Shown piece by piece: positions 15,925-25,377 of a DNA stretch of 44,237 nucleotides (position 1 is its first letter; each line of letters starts with the position of its first letter). A program made the translations under genes and the position numbers. Origin of the DNA: Hyphomicrobium sp. 12-62-95 (lineage in GTDB: Bacteria > Pseudomonadota > Alphaproteobacteria > Rhizobiales > Hyphomicrobiaceae); assembly GCA_002279935.1 (NCBI GenBank), contig NCCZ01000020.1, positions 1 to 44,237 of the forward strand, read 5' to 3'. Under the pieces are notes generated by a model. That model saw nothing but the letters and a program-made list of their open reading frames with translations, was not told where the DNA came from and did not search any database.

Positions 15925-16407
15925 ATGACGACACTCCGGAAACGGACGACCACAACAGCAACGCGGTCGGCGTTGCGCGTGATGTGTGAGCAATTAGATA
16001 GTCTCAGCACGTTGGAAGGCGCCGTATCCGCACTCCTTCAAGACAATCCGGTCGCGCACATGTCCCGCGACGGCGATCAGATCACAATAAAGCCCACGGG
16101 GCCGGGTTTCGCCATGAGCGTCATGCCGCTGTATGGTCGCATCATCATAACCTGCGGAGCTTATGATGACGATCTTGTGGCGTGGGCCGATGCCGAGCGG
16201 ATCATAACCGCCGCACTTGCTGGAGACCTTCGGCTCGTGTCGGTCTACGCCAACGAAAAGCCCTTCCGGTTCGCCATCGAGCAGCGGTCCGGGGAGTCGT
16301 GGGCTGTCATTGGCGAGAAGACGTTCGTCAGATGGAGTTTTTTCAAACCGCGAACGACGGTGCGATACGACACGTACCAGCCGGCGCTGAAGCCGTCGGA
16401 CGGCTGA
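15925..16407 (+). CDS. hypothetical protein (160 aa)
   Basis: The protein begins MTTLRKRTTTTATRSALRV, has a helical first third and a strand-rich remainder (ITIKPTGPGFAMSVMPLYGR, then KPFRFAIEQRSGESWAVIGE). GAGG precedes the ATG at a slightly long distance. No family is recognised. It is divergent from the response regulator gene, with about 280 bases between them. Confidence 0.65.
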   Translation: MTTLRKRTTTTATRSALRVMCEQLDSLSTLEGAVSALLQDNPVAHMSRDGDQITIKPTGPGFAMSVMPLYGRIIITCGAYDDDLVAWADAERIITAALAGDLRLVSVYANEKPFRFAIEQRSGESWAVIGEKTFVRWSFFKPRTTVRYDTYQPALKPSDG

Positions 16408-16673
16408 ACGTTCGCAGCGATTGAACTGGCGGATCTGTATACGCGGTCACGCTGCGCTCGAGCAGGCTCCTGGCGCCGGGTCCAAGGATCAAGGATGGCC
16501 GACCGGTCCGGAATGCCTTGCTCTGACTGATGGAGAGACTGCAATCAAGGCCCGCGGGAACGTACCCGCACATGGCCATGCCTCCCGCCTCATTGCGTAG
16601 AACTACGCTTGAACAGCCTGTTTCTTTCCGGGCATGTGCCAATTGGTTCAAACCTGAATTGTACCACGCAGTT

Positions 16674-17267
16674 ATGGCAAATCAGATGCACGTTTATGCT
16701 CATGAGCGCGTAGCGGTTTTCATCGACGGATCGAATTTTTCACTCACGGCCAAAACGCTCGGCCTGGAGGTTGACTTCAAACGCCTCCGGGCACTTCTGG
16801 CGCTGCGCGGAGAGCTGGTTCGCGTTTATTACTATACCGTCGTTGTCGAAGACGAGTATTGCTCGATCCGGCCTCTGGTCGACTGGCTGGCGTTCAATGG
16901 ATACGCCATACGGACCAAATCGGTCCGCGCTCATCTGGACGAGAACGGCCGGCGCAAATTCAAAAGCAGCATGTCTGTCGAACTCACCGTCGACGCAATG
17001 GACATGGCGTCAACTGTCGATCACGTGATCCTATTCACAGGCGATGGCGATTTCACCCGGTTGGCGGAGTGTCTCCAGAGCAAAGGGTGTCGGGTGACTG
17101 TCATCTCCACCGTGAAAACCGTTCCGCCCATGGCCAGTGACGCCTTGAGGCGGGCGGCTGACCAATTCGTCGACCTGGACGACATCAGGCCGATCATTTC
17201 ACGGGAACCCGATGCTCGCGCCTCCCGACTTCCGAACGCATCGTCCCGAAGGGCACCGGTCCCATAA
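16674..17267 (+). CDS. NYN-domain protein of the LabA/DUF88 family
   Basis: The conserved part begins VAVFIDGSNF, continues through VYYYTVVV and SVELTVDAMDMAS, and has LFTGDGDFTRLAE, giving the acidic residues of the NYN (PIN-like) nuclease fold. The domain fills about residues 10-170; a short basic tail follows. The frame is open from 16530, but the upstream 48 residues are not family-like, so the ATG at 16674 (or 16686) is preferred although neither has a good ribosome binding site. Family members are putative RNA-processing enzymes; the substrate is unknown. Confidence 0.85.
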   Translation: MANQMHVYAHERVAVFIDGSNFSLTAKTLGLEVDFKRLRALLALRGELVRVYYYTVVVEDEYCSIRPLVDWLAFNGYAIRTKSVRAHLDENGRRKFKSSMSVELTVDAMDMASTVDHVILFTGDGDFTRLAECLQSKGCRVTVISTVKTVPPMASDALRRAADQFVDLDDIRPIISREPDARASRLPNASSRRAPVP

Positions 17268-17361
17268 TGCCAGCAGGGCCCGGGCCAACTTGCACCAGAG
17301 CCGCAGGCAAGACAGACCCGGGTGAGCGCCAGGCAAAGGCGGTGCAGCAAGCGAGACACAA

Positions 17362-17832
17362 ATGAACACAAATGACGATCAGCATCGCTTTTTTTTGACG
17401 GCGCAATTGCTCTATCGCGCCGTCCAAGTCGCCGATGACCTGCTGGCTCAATCCGTGGGGGATTCCATCACCAGCCGGCAACTCAGTATTCTTTATGCTG
17501 TCGACACTCTCGACAAACCGACCCAGAAGCAGATCGTCGCGGTGACCGGCATCGACAGGTCCACTGTTTCTGACATTGCGGCGCGGCTTGTGAAACGCGG
17601 TTGGCTCTCGCGTCGGCGGGATCCCACAGATGCGCGACGGTATGGGGTCAAATTGACGCCGGCTGGCAAACAGATTTTGAATGAGGTCTTGCCCGTTGCA
17701 AAAAATGTGGATTGTCACGTCCTTGCGGCTTTGACCGCGAAGGAGCAGGAACAGCTCATCGCCCTTCTGCAAAAAATTGCCGTTTCTCCGCCCTCGAAAA
17801 CTGTTGGGAAAGTGCGAACGGACATCGCATGA
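17362..17832 (+). CDS. MarR-family transcriptional regulator
   Basis: The 156-residue protein has the MarR winged helix: ITSRQLSILYAVD, TQKQIVAVTGIDRSTVSDI as helix-turn-helix, AARLVKRGWLSRRRDPTDAR as the wing with the usual Asp-Arg pattern, then the C-terminal dimer helix. Ligand and targets are unknown. It is downstream of the NYN gene in the same direction, about 95 bases apart. Confidence 0.9.
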   Translation: MNTNDDQHRFFLTAQLLYRAVQVADDLLAQSVGDSITSRQLSILYAVDTLDKPTQKQIVAVTGIDRSTVSDIAARLVKRGWLSRRRDPTDARRYGVKLTPAGKQILNEVLPVAKNVDCHVLAALTAKEQEQLIALLQKIAVSPPSKTVGKVRTDIA

Positions 17833-18047
17833 CGGAGTGCTTTGAGAAATCGCCGGCGAGGTAGGATGCCCTCCTTCCGACAAGGGCCCGGGCCGGCACG
17901 CTGGTCACATCCATTAACCCCAGGATCGTCAGGGTTCGTCAGGGCCAATCCTGCGGTCCGGCGGATCAACGCGAATGCCTGGCATCATGGATCGCCTGCG
18001 GCTTTGACGTTGTTTGATTTCGTGGAGGTCGAGATGTCGGGCGCGGG

Positions 18048-18766
18048 TTGGGAAAGAACGACCCTGCGCAAGGCGTCGGAAATGTGCGCAAGGCGCTGCT
18101 GCGGCACACAGCCAAGACGGTCATAGTCATCGATGACGATTGCACGGTCAATGGGCCGCTGACGCCGCTGTCGCGGATCGATGGCGACGTGGGCTTTTTC
18201 ATCGGCACGCGCTTTCGCAAGAACGGGAGCACGAAGATCGGCATCCGGTCGGGCACGATCGTGGTCCGGCCGGTGCGACGAGCGCTCGACTTTGTCGACG
18301 CCTGGATCGCCGAGGGGCAAACGCCGGATCCTACAGTGTCGATCAGGATAGCCTGATGGTCGCCATGGGGCGGGTTCCGGGCCTGACGATCACGGCGCTC
18401 GGGTTGGACTGGTGCGCCACGGAGGGGGACACATGCGTCCGGCCGGTCATCTCTTACGACCGGACCAGCCGCCATGTCGCCAAGGTCCGCGGACTATCGC
18501 GCTTCCTCAGCGGCTGGCTGCGGCGTGGTAAGAGCGACGTGAGGGTGCCGGCCTGCCTGACGCGTTCCCATGGCACGGACGAGGGAACGGGGCGCAGCTT
18601 AGCCAGGCTAGGCCGGCCAGATAAGACAAGGCAAATCAAGATAAGACAAGCCAACACAAAGCGAACCAATGCAATGCAGGGCAACGCTGCAGCCTCACGC
18701 CGCCCATCGCAAAGACCCCGCGGGCCGGCGGCGCCACAGGCCAAAACGCCACCTTCCTCGGCCTGA
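18048..18766 (+). pseudogene. frameshifted glycosyltransferase remnant
   Basis: The first frame reads KTVIVIDDDCTVNGPLTPL, a DxD-like donor site, then GDVGFFIGTRFRKNG and ALDFVDAWIAEGQTPD. Near 18332 the coding sense passes to another frame reading SYSVDQDSLMVAMGRVPGL and ITALGLDWCATEGD, which completes the DQxxL-type acceptor half of a nucleotide-diphospho-sugar transferase fold. A frameshift is therefore present, and the N-terminal part is also missing or decayed. The functional homologous stretch probably ends near 18560. It lies at the edge of the exopolysaccharide locus. Confidence 0.55.
18619..18650. repeat. 20-bp tandem motif, two copies
   Basis: AGATAAGACAAG recurs exactly 20 bases apart, followed by related A/C-rich words (CAACACAAAGC, AATGCAATGC). 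It sits in the tail of the glycosyltransferase remnant. Confidence 0.4.
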
Positions 18767-19112
18767 CGGACGCCACCAGCTCCCGGCTGCGCCGGCCTAT
18801 ACCCGCGACCATCCGCAACGGGTCTCACCACAGACCGGAATAAGCACGCCAGAGCACAGGAAAACTGGCCGGGAGGGAAACCTACCGGGACAGAGAAGTG
18901 ACCGTCGCTGGGTGCAGACTTAAACAATACCGCTCCCGCCTCATGCGACGGGTCGCAAGGTAGCCGGCGCCAGGAACCCGCCGGCTCCTCCACAGGACGC
19001 CAGAGGGTGCCGCACGGGGCCGGTGATCTCGCCACCTCGCCGGCCATGGGGAGCGCGTGCGATGTCCGGCCGCCGTTCTGCTCCCGCCCGTTCAGCTCCC
19101 GCCACGTGGCGG
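18767..19112. other. 350-base stretch without a convincing gene
   Basis: GC-rich sequence between the glycosyltransferase remnant and the convergent TupA-like gene. I see no plausible gene or clear terminator. Confidence 0.35.
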
Positions 19113-20282
19113 TCAGCCCTGGTCTACCGGTTCGCCACCGTCTTGTTGCCGCCGCCAGGCGGGTGTGGGGCCGCTCCCAGCGATGTCTGCACGTCTCAGC
19201 AGGCGCGACCGGTAGTGCTCCCAGAGCGGCCGGCCGAGCTGTTCGTTGCGCATGAACCAGCTCATCTTGAGATCCCACGCCTCCGCGAGTTCGCCCAGGA
19301 TGCGCCGCGCATGCGGCCCGGCTGCACGGCGTATGGCCAGTGGCCTTGGATACACGTCGATGTTGCGTAAGACCGGTCCCGACGCCGTGATCTCGAAGCT
19401 GTAGCGCGCATAGTCGAGATGGGCGCTCAGGGCTTTGACGTGGCCCAGGCATGCGCTTGCCGCACTGGGAAGATCGTAATCCAAAGGAAGGCGATCCGCT
19501 TGCTGTTCGGTTTCGAGCGCCGGCAAGCGCGCCCCGCTCGCTCTGAAATATGCAGTCCGCTTCGATCCCAGCCGCGTCCCGCAGATTGCCGTGATCAGAA
19601 GCGGCCCCCCTGGAACGGCATCGATCTCAAGGCGCTGGTAGGAGCCCCAGGGAGGCACCTGCAGGTCCTCGATCAGCAGGCATCGGCGGGCGAGCGTCGA
19701 CCCCCACTCTGCCTCCTTAAACCCGAACTGTGTATCCAGCCACCGGTAGAGAATGGGCTGCAAAACGTCGCTGCCCAGATCGAAGTGTTCAGGCCCGATG
19801 GCCAGCTCGCGCCGATGGTTCGCCAGCAGCACCACGTCCGCTGTGAGTTTATCGTGAAACTGCGCCGGAAAGACTTGTCCCATCCAACGCGTCGCTGGAA
19901 CCGTGAGGCCAGGGCATAACCTGGCAACGAAGTCCTTTTCACGCGCCCGGTCGCACAGCGCGACAAATAGCGGATTGCGGTCGACCAGCTTCCGCCAGAG
20001 CAGCTTTTCCTCCAGACGAATTGGCCGCGCGAGATTGGGCACATACCCATTGTCTTTGACAAACCGGCCCACGACCGGACCCTTTCGAAGGGCGATCCCT
20101 GCCCCCATGATCCCCAGGACAGCACCGTCGAGCGACGGCGGCTGGGCGCCCGCACCAGCAGGCCCCCGCGCGGGCCCGCGAACGGTCGAGAGGCGTTTGC
20201 TCAGAGTGGGCATGGGATCGCTCGCTTGCATGGTCACATCATCTGCCGCTCTCCTAGCGGGACAAAAGCGTTGACCTGTCAT
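19113..20282 (-). CDS. TupA-like ATP-grasp protein
   Basis: The core of the protein reads ARPIRLEEKLLWRKLVDRNP and LCDRAREKDFVARLCPGL, the N-terminal signature of TupA-like ATP-grasp proteins, which join acidic groups in polysaccharide or teichuronopeptide synthesis. A further conserved part includes RCLLIEDLQVPP and YSFEITASGPVLRNIDVYPR. Several starts are possible; 20282 is chosen because it follows the sugar transferase stop by ten bases, which suggests co-translation. Activity in decorating the exopolysaccharide is inferred from the locus. Confidence 0.75.
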   Translation of the reverse strand: MTGQRFCPARRAADDVTMQASDPMPTLSKRLSTVRGPARGPAGAGAQPPSLDGAVLGIMGAGIALRKGPVVGRFVKDNGYVPNLARPIRLEEKLLWRKLVDRNPLFVALCDRAREKDFVARLCPGLTVPATRWMGQVFPAQFHDKLTADVVLLANHRRELAIGPEHFDLGSDVLQPILYRWLDTQFGFKEAEWGSTLARRCLLIEDLQVPPWGSYQRLEIDAVPGGPLLITAICGTRLGSKRTAYFRASGARLPALETEQQADRLPLDYDLPSAASACLGHVKALSAHLDYARYSFEITASGPVLRNIDVYPRPLAIRRAAGPHARRILGELAEAWDLKMSWFMRNEQLGRPLWEHYRSRLLRRADIAGSGPTPAWRRQQDGGEPVDQG

Positions 20283-20292
20283 CGGTCCGGCT

Positions 20293-21900
20293 TCATCCGC
20301 GCAACTCCGTGGTGCAGGAGCCGCCGGTAAACGTGTCTTGCTTTCGTCCATGTGCGCTCACCACCCACCCCAAGGCCTCCGCGGTGGGCCGCACCTCTGG
20401 ACGCCGGTTCACGCTAGCTGGCTGCAATATTTGCGGGGCACCGGTGATGCGGTCCGCAGCACCCGCCGTCTCGTCAGCTTCCGCGGGTTCGCCGTAGAGC
20501 ACCATCTTGACGGTCCTGGCCAAGATCTGCGCGTCGAGCAGAAGCGACGCGGTCCGGATATAGGCCACATCGAGCGAGGCCTTGTGTTCAGCCGTCAGCG
20601 CCCGGCCGCCGCTCACTTGCGCCAGTCCCGTGAGACCTGGACGAACCAGCAGACGGGCCCGGCACGTCGCGGGCTGATCGTGCGGCAGCAGCGGCCGCGG
20701 CCCGATGAAGGACATGTCGCCGATCAAAATGTTCCACAGTTGCGGCAGCTCATCCAATCTCGACTTGCGCAGGAACCGGCAGAGAGACGAGCTCGATTGA
20801 TCGATCGAAACGCCGGAACCCGATCTGCGGTGGACAGACGTCATCGTGCGGAACTTGTACACTTTGAATGTCCGCCCGCCTAAGCCTGGCCTGGATTGGA
20901 GAAACAAAACCGGCCGGCCGATATCAACGGCGACCAACACGGCCACGACAGCCATGACGGGAGCAAGGAGCAAAAGCAGGACCAACGCGCCCAAAACATC
21001 GAGGCCGCGCTTGATGGTCCAATACGGCCGCCGGCTCAGTGCGCCAAGCTCGCTGGGCGCAATCGACAACGGCATCACGCGGCCCGGAGGGCCGGAGTTC
21101 GCGTCATCCGGGTCCAGTCCCAGACTGTGCGCAAGATGGACGGTGGTGATCTTGTCCTCGGCTGACAATGAGCCCAACCACGCACGCTGGGACGGGGTCA
21201 GGTCATGGCCGCGAAGACCAATAACGATCGTGTCAACCCGGATGCCTTTGAGTTTGAGGTCGCTGACGGTTTCCGGCAGATCCTCGATCGTCGCGATCAC
21301 GGGAACATCATGAACCCGGCGCCCCACCTGCTCGCGCCGGATGGCCAGAATGCCCGCCACATGCACGCGACCGGGCGAGAACTCCTGCACCGACTTGAGG
21401 TAGAGGTCCGTGAGCGGCGAGACGCCGACGACGAGGACCGTCGCATGCGGTGACAGATTGTCCGCAAGCAGGTCCGCAGCAAGGGGTTGGGGACGCCTTA
21501 GGCGATGGCGGCGGGCATGCCGCCACCGCATCGACAGCCGGACGATGACCAGAAAGACACCGGCCAACAGGCTCTGCAAACCGGCATGAGCAAGGTCGAT
21601 GGATGCGAGCTGGCCGAAAGCTGCCATCAGAGCGAGCGGGCCCAACGCGATCGCCAGCGATGCCATGCCGATGGCCTTGAGATCCTCAAAGCCGGTGAAG
21701 CGCCAGACGCTGCGATCAAGACCCGTCAGCGGGACCACCGCGGCGGCAATAGCGACACTCGCGGCGATCAAGAGCCCGTGGTTCGGCCCGATGTCCGCAA
21801 GACCGTCCCAGCCCTCACGCAGCACAACGGCCACACATCCAGCCAGCACGACGAGAAGGAGATCCGTGGCGTATCGAACCGGCCGCTTCCACATCGCCAT
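20293..21900 (-). CDS. polyprenyl glycosylphosphotransferase (initiating sugar transferase)
   Basis: The 535-residue membrane protein has several N-terminal spans, a CoA-binding/NAD-like middle (ATVLVVGVSPLTDLYLKSVQ) and a C-terminal bacterial sugar transferase domain: KRGLDVLGALVLLLLLAPV, LFLQSRPGLGGRTFKVYKFR, SRLDELPQLWNILIGDMSF and GPRPLLPHD, then RPGLTGLAQVSG. It transfers a sugar-1-phosphate to undecaprenyl phosphate to begin repeat-unit assembly. Start at 21900 is chosen for AGGAG with five-base spacing; that site lies in a tandem repeat. The TupA-like gene follows at once. Confidence 0.9.
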   Translation of the reverse strand: MAMWKRPVRYATDLLLVVLAGCVAVVLREGWDGLADIGPNHGLLIAASVAIAAAVVPLTGLDRSVWRFTGFEDLKAIGMASLAIALGPLALMAAFGQLASIDLAHAGLQSLLAGVFLVIVRLSMRWRHARRHRLRRPQPLAADLLADNLSPHATVLVVGVSPLTDLYLKSVQEFSPGRVHVAGILAIRREQVGRRVHDVPVIATIEDLPETVSDLKLKGIRVDTIVIGLRGHDLTPSQRAWLGSLSAEDKITTVHLAHSLGLDPDDANSGPPGRVMPLSIAPSELGALSRRPYWTIKRGLDVLGALVLLLLLAPVMAVVAVLVAVDIGRPVLFLQSRPGLGGRTFKVYKFRTMTSVHRRSGSGVSIDQSSSSLCRFLRKSRLDELPQLWNILIGDMSFIGPRPLLPHDQPATCRARLLVRPGLTGLAQVSGGRALTAEHKASLDVAYIRTASLLLDAQILARTVKMVLYGEPAEADETAGAADRITGAPQILQPASVNRRPEVRPTAEALGWVVSAHGRKQDTFTGGSCTTELRG

Positions 21901-21930
21901 GAACACTCCTGCTGCGAACACTCCTGCTGC
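21901..21930 (-). repeat. 15-bp tandem duplication carrying the ribosome binding site
   Basis: On the minus strand GCAGCAGGAGTGTTC occurs twice in tandem, directly before the ATG at 21900. Each copy contains AGGAG. The second is at the ideal distance; the first could serve a GTG start in the repeat. Gain or loss of one unit would keep one site. Confidence 0.75.
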
Positions 21931-22220
21931 AATGCGGCGAGATTAGCAGCCAAACGAGGCTCCGTTCTGAGTGGGACTACGTACGTTCGATGTCTAGAAA
22001 TTTGACCGAGACCGGTTGCCGGGTTTAAGGAGCGGCCGGTGACGGACATCGCGACCTTGTCTGATCGCCGCGGGACTGGTCCACGATCTGCTGCGATAGG
22101 CCCGCGCTCATGACGGACAGACGCAAAATGCGTGTCTGTTCGTAAGTGCAAATTCTCTTTGTCTGCAATTCCATATTGCAGTTGCGCACATGCCCTTGTG
22201 TCTCCCCAAATCTCAATTAG

Positions 22221-22499
22221 TCCTGTCGGAAGGGTGAACTCGTGGTCCCGCCAGGTGATGGAGCAGCCCTCATCGCGGCGGTGCGATCGCTGGCGGCCGA
22301 TCCCCAAAGATGTCGCGACATGGGCGCACGGGCCCGCGCGCTCTTCGAGCGGGCGTACGACCGGCCCGTGGCGCTGCGGCGCTGGACGGACCTTGTCGAC
22401 CGGATCGATACCGCCGGACAGGCGATCGATGTCCCCCATCCCGTCGCCGTTCCGCCGCAAGCCCTGTCCAACAGCAACCTGTCCAACAGCAAAGTGTGA
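22221..22499 (+). pseudogene. 3' fragment of a GT4-type glycosyltransferase
   Basis: The open frame from a TAG at 22218 reads ELVVPPGDGAALIAAVRSLA and DPQRCRDMGARARALFERAY, the C-terminal signature of family 4 glycosyltransferases, then a short Asn/Ser repeat at the end. The rest of the enzyme is absent; DNA upstream to 21931 shows no homologous sequence. It ends six bases before the GDP-mannose gene. Confidence 0.65.
22463..22492 (+). repeat. 15-bp tandem duplication in the glycosyltransferase fragment
   Basis: CCTGTCCAACAGCAA occurs twice in tandem, coding LSNSN and LSNSK at the C-terminus. Confidence 0.7.
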
Positions 22500-22505
22500 C
22501 CGGTC

Positions 22506-23933
22506 ATGACCATTACCCCTGTCATTCTCTGCGGCGGGTCCGGCACGCGCCTGTGGCCGGCATCGCGCGATAGCTTCCCCAAACAGTTCCTGTCGTTTGG
22601 GGACACCCACTCTCTGTTTCAGGCAACTTTAATGAGAGTGGCCAACCGCGAGATCTTCGCCGAACCGGTGGTGATCACCGGCGCCGATTACCGGTTTCTG
22701 ATTGCCGATCAGGTTCGCCAGCTGGGACTAGCGGCCACCATCGTGCTTGAACCATGCCGCCGCGATTCGGCTGCCGCAATCGCCGCCGGTGCCCTGATCG
22801 TGCAAGCGGCGGGCAACAGTGATCTGATGCTCGTTCTCGCCGCCGATCATGCCATTCCCGATACCCAGGACTTCGAGCGCCATGTGCGCGCAGCCGCGCC
22901 GGCCGCCGCCGGGGGCCGGATTGTGAGTTTCGGCGTCGTGCCCCACCGGCCGGCTACCGAGTACGGGTACATTCAGGCAGGCGAGGCGCTCAGTGCCGCC
23001 TCTCCGGCGCGGGCCGTGTCCGTCTTTGTCGAAAAGCCCGATCCCGAGACCGCCCAGCGCTACGTGGCCGACGGCTACTATTGGAACTCCGGCAACTTCC
23101 TGTTCCAGCCCCGGGTGCTGCTGTCCGAGCTCTCCGCCTACGCCCCCGATATTCTGTCCTGCGTTCAAGCCGCGGTCAGAGATGCGGTCCGGGATCTTGA
23201 TTTTCTGCGCCTCGATGCAACGCAGTTTGCAAAAGCCACCGCCACATCGATCGATTATGCCGTGATGGAACACACCACGCGTGCCGCCGTCCTGCCGTCG
23301 ACCTTTACCTGGTCAGACGTGGGCGGCTGGGCCTCCATCCAAGAGCTCGCGCCGAAAGATGCGAACGGCAATGCCGGCATCGGGCATGCGGTCTTCCACG
23401 AGGCCCGGAACTCTCTCATCCATTCCGACCAGATGCTGACCGCCGTCGTGGGCCTTGACAACGTTGCCGTGATCGCGACGCGCGATGCGGTACTCGTCGC
23501 CCCGGTCGATGCCACCCACCAAATCAAATCTCTTGTCGATCGCCTCAAGACAGAGGGCCGGCGTGAGGCCACCACCCACACGAAGGCCTTCCGGCCGTGG
23601 GGCTCCTACGAGACGCTGGACCTCGGCGAGCGCCATCAGGTCAAAGCCATCGTGGTCCGGCCGGGCGGCAAGCTCTCCCTCCAGAGCCACATGCACCGCT
23701 CCGAACACTGGGTGGTGGTCACCGGGACCGCGCGCGTCACCGTCGACGATACGGTCCAGCTGCTCACCGAAAACCAGTCGATCTACATTCCGCTCGGCGC
23801 GGTCCACCGCCTGGACAATCCCGGCCAGATCCCGCTGCGGCTGATCGAGGTGCAGTCAGGACCCTACCTCGGCGAGGACGACATCGTCCGCTACGACGAC
23901 GTCTACAATCGAGCCGGCACCGAACGGGGATGA
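22506..23933 (+). CDS. manC: mannose-1-phosphate guanylyltransferase / mannose-6-phosphate isomerase
   Basis: The N-terminal nucleotidyltransferase begins TPVILCGGSGTRLWPASRDS and FPKQFL, the GTP- and sugar-binding signature, and has VFVEKPDPETAQRYV. The C-terminal cupin domain (RPWGSYETLDLGERHQVKAI, LQSHMHRSEHWVVVTGTA) is the phosphomannose isomerase. The 475 residues match the bifunctional family. It provides GDP-mannose, a donor for exopolysaccharide and LPS. The gene is first of the rightward set and is followed by the UDP-glucose dehydrogenase. Confidence 0.93.
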   Translation: MTITPVILCGGSGTRLWPASRDSFPKQFLSFGDTHSLFQATLMRVANREIFAEPVVITGADYRFLIADQVRQLGLAATIVLEPCRRDSAAAIAAGALIVQAAGNSDLMLVLAADHAIPDTQDFERHVRAAAPAAAGGRIVSFGVVPHRPATEYGYIQAGEALSAASPARAVSVFVEKPDPETAQRYVADGYYWNSGNFLFQPRVLLSELSAYAPDILSCVQAAVRDAVRDLDFLRLDATQFAKATATSIDYAVMEHTTRAAVLPSTFTWSDVGGWASIQELAPKDANGNAGIGHAVFHEARNSLIHSDQMLTAVVGLDNVAVIATRDAVLVAPVDATHQIKSLVDRLKTEGRREATTHTKAFRPWGSYETLDLGERHQVKAIVVRPGGKLSLQSHMHRSEHWVVVTGTARVTVDDTVQLLTENQSIYIPLGAVHRLDNPGQIPLRLIEVQSGPYLGEDDIVRYDDVYNRAGTERG

Positions 23934-24006
23934 GGGGTGCCTCAGCGCGCCCTGACGCCGGCCGGTGCGCCACGGGATGAGCATTCAACGAAGGAAAGAC
24001 TGAGAT

Positions 24007-25374
24007 ATGCGTGTTGCGATGATCGGGTCCGGCTATGTGGGCCTCGTGTCCGGGCCGTGCTTTGCAGAGTTCGGCCACACCGTGACATGCGTCGATAAAG
24101 ACGAGGCCAAGGTCCAAGCCCTGCGCGACGGACAGATCCCCATTTACGAGCCGGGACTGGACAGCCTGGTTCGAGCGAACGTCGACGCGGGACGCCTGTC
24201 CTTCACCACGGATCTGAAGGCCGCCGTGTCCAAGGCCGATGTGGTCTTCATCGCGGTCGGGACACCCGCGCGCCGCGGCGATAACTTCGCCGATCTCTCC
24301 TATGTCTACCAGGCCGCGCGCGACATCGCTCCAGCGCTTGGCGGCTATACGGTGATCTGTACCAAGTCGACGGTTCCCGTCGGGACCGGCGACGAGATCG
24401 AACGCATCATCCGCGGCATCCGCCCCGATGCGGATTTCTCGGTCGCCTCCAACCCCGAGTTCCTGCGCGAAGGTGCAGCCATCGCGGATTTCAAGCACCC
24501 GGACCGGATCGTCATTGGCGTCTCTGATCCGAGCGCCCGCCAGGCAATGGCCGATCTCTACGCCCCCCTCTTCATCAACCAGGCGCCGATCCTGTTCACC
24601 GAACGCCGCGCCGCCGAACTGATCAAGTATGCCGCTAACGCGTTCCTGGCGACCAAAATCACCTTCATCAACGAAATCGCCGATCTGTGCGAAGCGGCCG
24701 GCGTCAACGTGCAGGACGTGTCGCGCGGGATCGGCCTCGATAACCGGATCGGGACCAAGTTCCTGCACGCAGGACCGGGATATGGCGGCTCGTGTTTTCC
24801 CAAGGACACCCAGGCCCTCGCCAAGACCGCGCAGGATCGCGGCGTCGCGTTGCGGCTCGTCGAAACCGTCATTGCCGTCAACGATCAGCGCAAGCGGGGC
24901 GTGGCCCGCAAGGTCATGGCGGCGTGCGGGGGCCAGGTGCGCGGCAAGACCATTGCCGTGTTGGGCCTGACCTTCAAGCCCAACACGGACGACATGCGCG
25001 ATGCGCCCGCACTCGCCATCATCCGCTATCTTCAGGACAATGGCGCTCACGTGCGCGCGTTCGATCCCAAGGGGATGGATCACGCCCGCGCCGAGGTGGC
25101 AAACGTCGAATTCTCCGGCGATGCTTATGCGTGCGTCGCGGGAGCCGACGCGGTCTGCATTGTCACCGAGTGGGAGCAGTTCCGGGCGCTCGATCTCGAC
25201 CGGATCAAAGACCTCTTGAAGGATCCGGTCATGGTCGATTTCCGCAACGTCTATCGTCCCGACGACATGGCGAGGCGCGGCTTTACCTACTACAGCATCG
25301 GGCGCGGGCCCGTGATCCCTTCGGACCGGGCGTTGCCGGCCCCCATCGATGAGCCCATGACAGCTGCTGTATAA
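24007..25374 (+). CDS. ugd: UDP-glucose 6-dehydrogenase
   Basis: The 455-residue enzyme has the Rossmann signature MRVAMIGSGYVGLVSGPCFA, the central AAELIKYAANAFLATKITFI helix, and the catalytic Cys in GPGYGGSCFPKDTQAL. It ends in the usual UDP-binding domain (KTIAVLGLTFKPNTDDMRDA). It oxidises UDP-glucose to UDP-glucuronate with two NAD+. The locus also has an epimerase of the UDP-glucuronate 4-epimerase type, now broken. Only three bases separate its stop from the UspA gene, so the two are probably cotranscribed. Confidence 0.93.
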   Translation: MRVAMIGSGYVGLVSGPCFAEFGHTVTCVDKDEAKVQALRDGQIPIYEPGLDSLVRANVDAGRLSFTTDLKAAVSKADVVFIAVGTPARRGDNFADLSYVYQAARDIAPALGGYTVICTKSTVPVGTGDEIERIIRGIRPDADFSVASNPEFLREGAAIADFKHPDRIVIGVSDPSARQAMADLYAPLFINQAPILFTERRAAELIKYAANAFLATKITFINEIADLCEAAGVNVQDVSRGIGLDNRIGTKFLHAGPGYGGSCFPKDTQALAKTAQDRGVALRLVETVIAVNDQRKRGVARKVMAACGGQVRGKTIAVLGLTFKPNTDDMRDAPALAIIRYLQDNGAHVRAFDPKGMDHARAEVANVEFSGDAYACVAGADAVCIVTEWEQFRALDLDRIKDLLKDPVMVDFRNVYRPDDMARRGFTYYSIGRGPVIPSDRALPAPIDEPMTAAV

Positions 25375-25377
25375 ATC

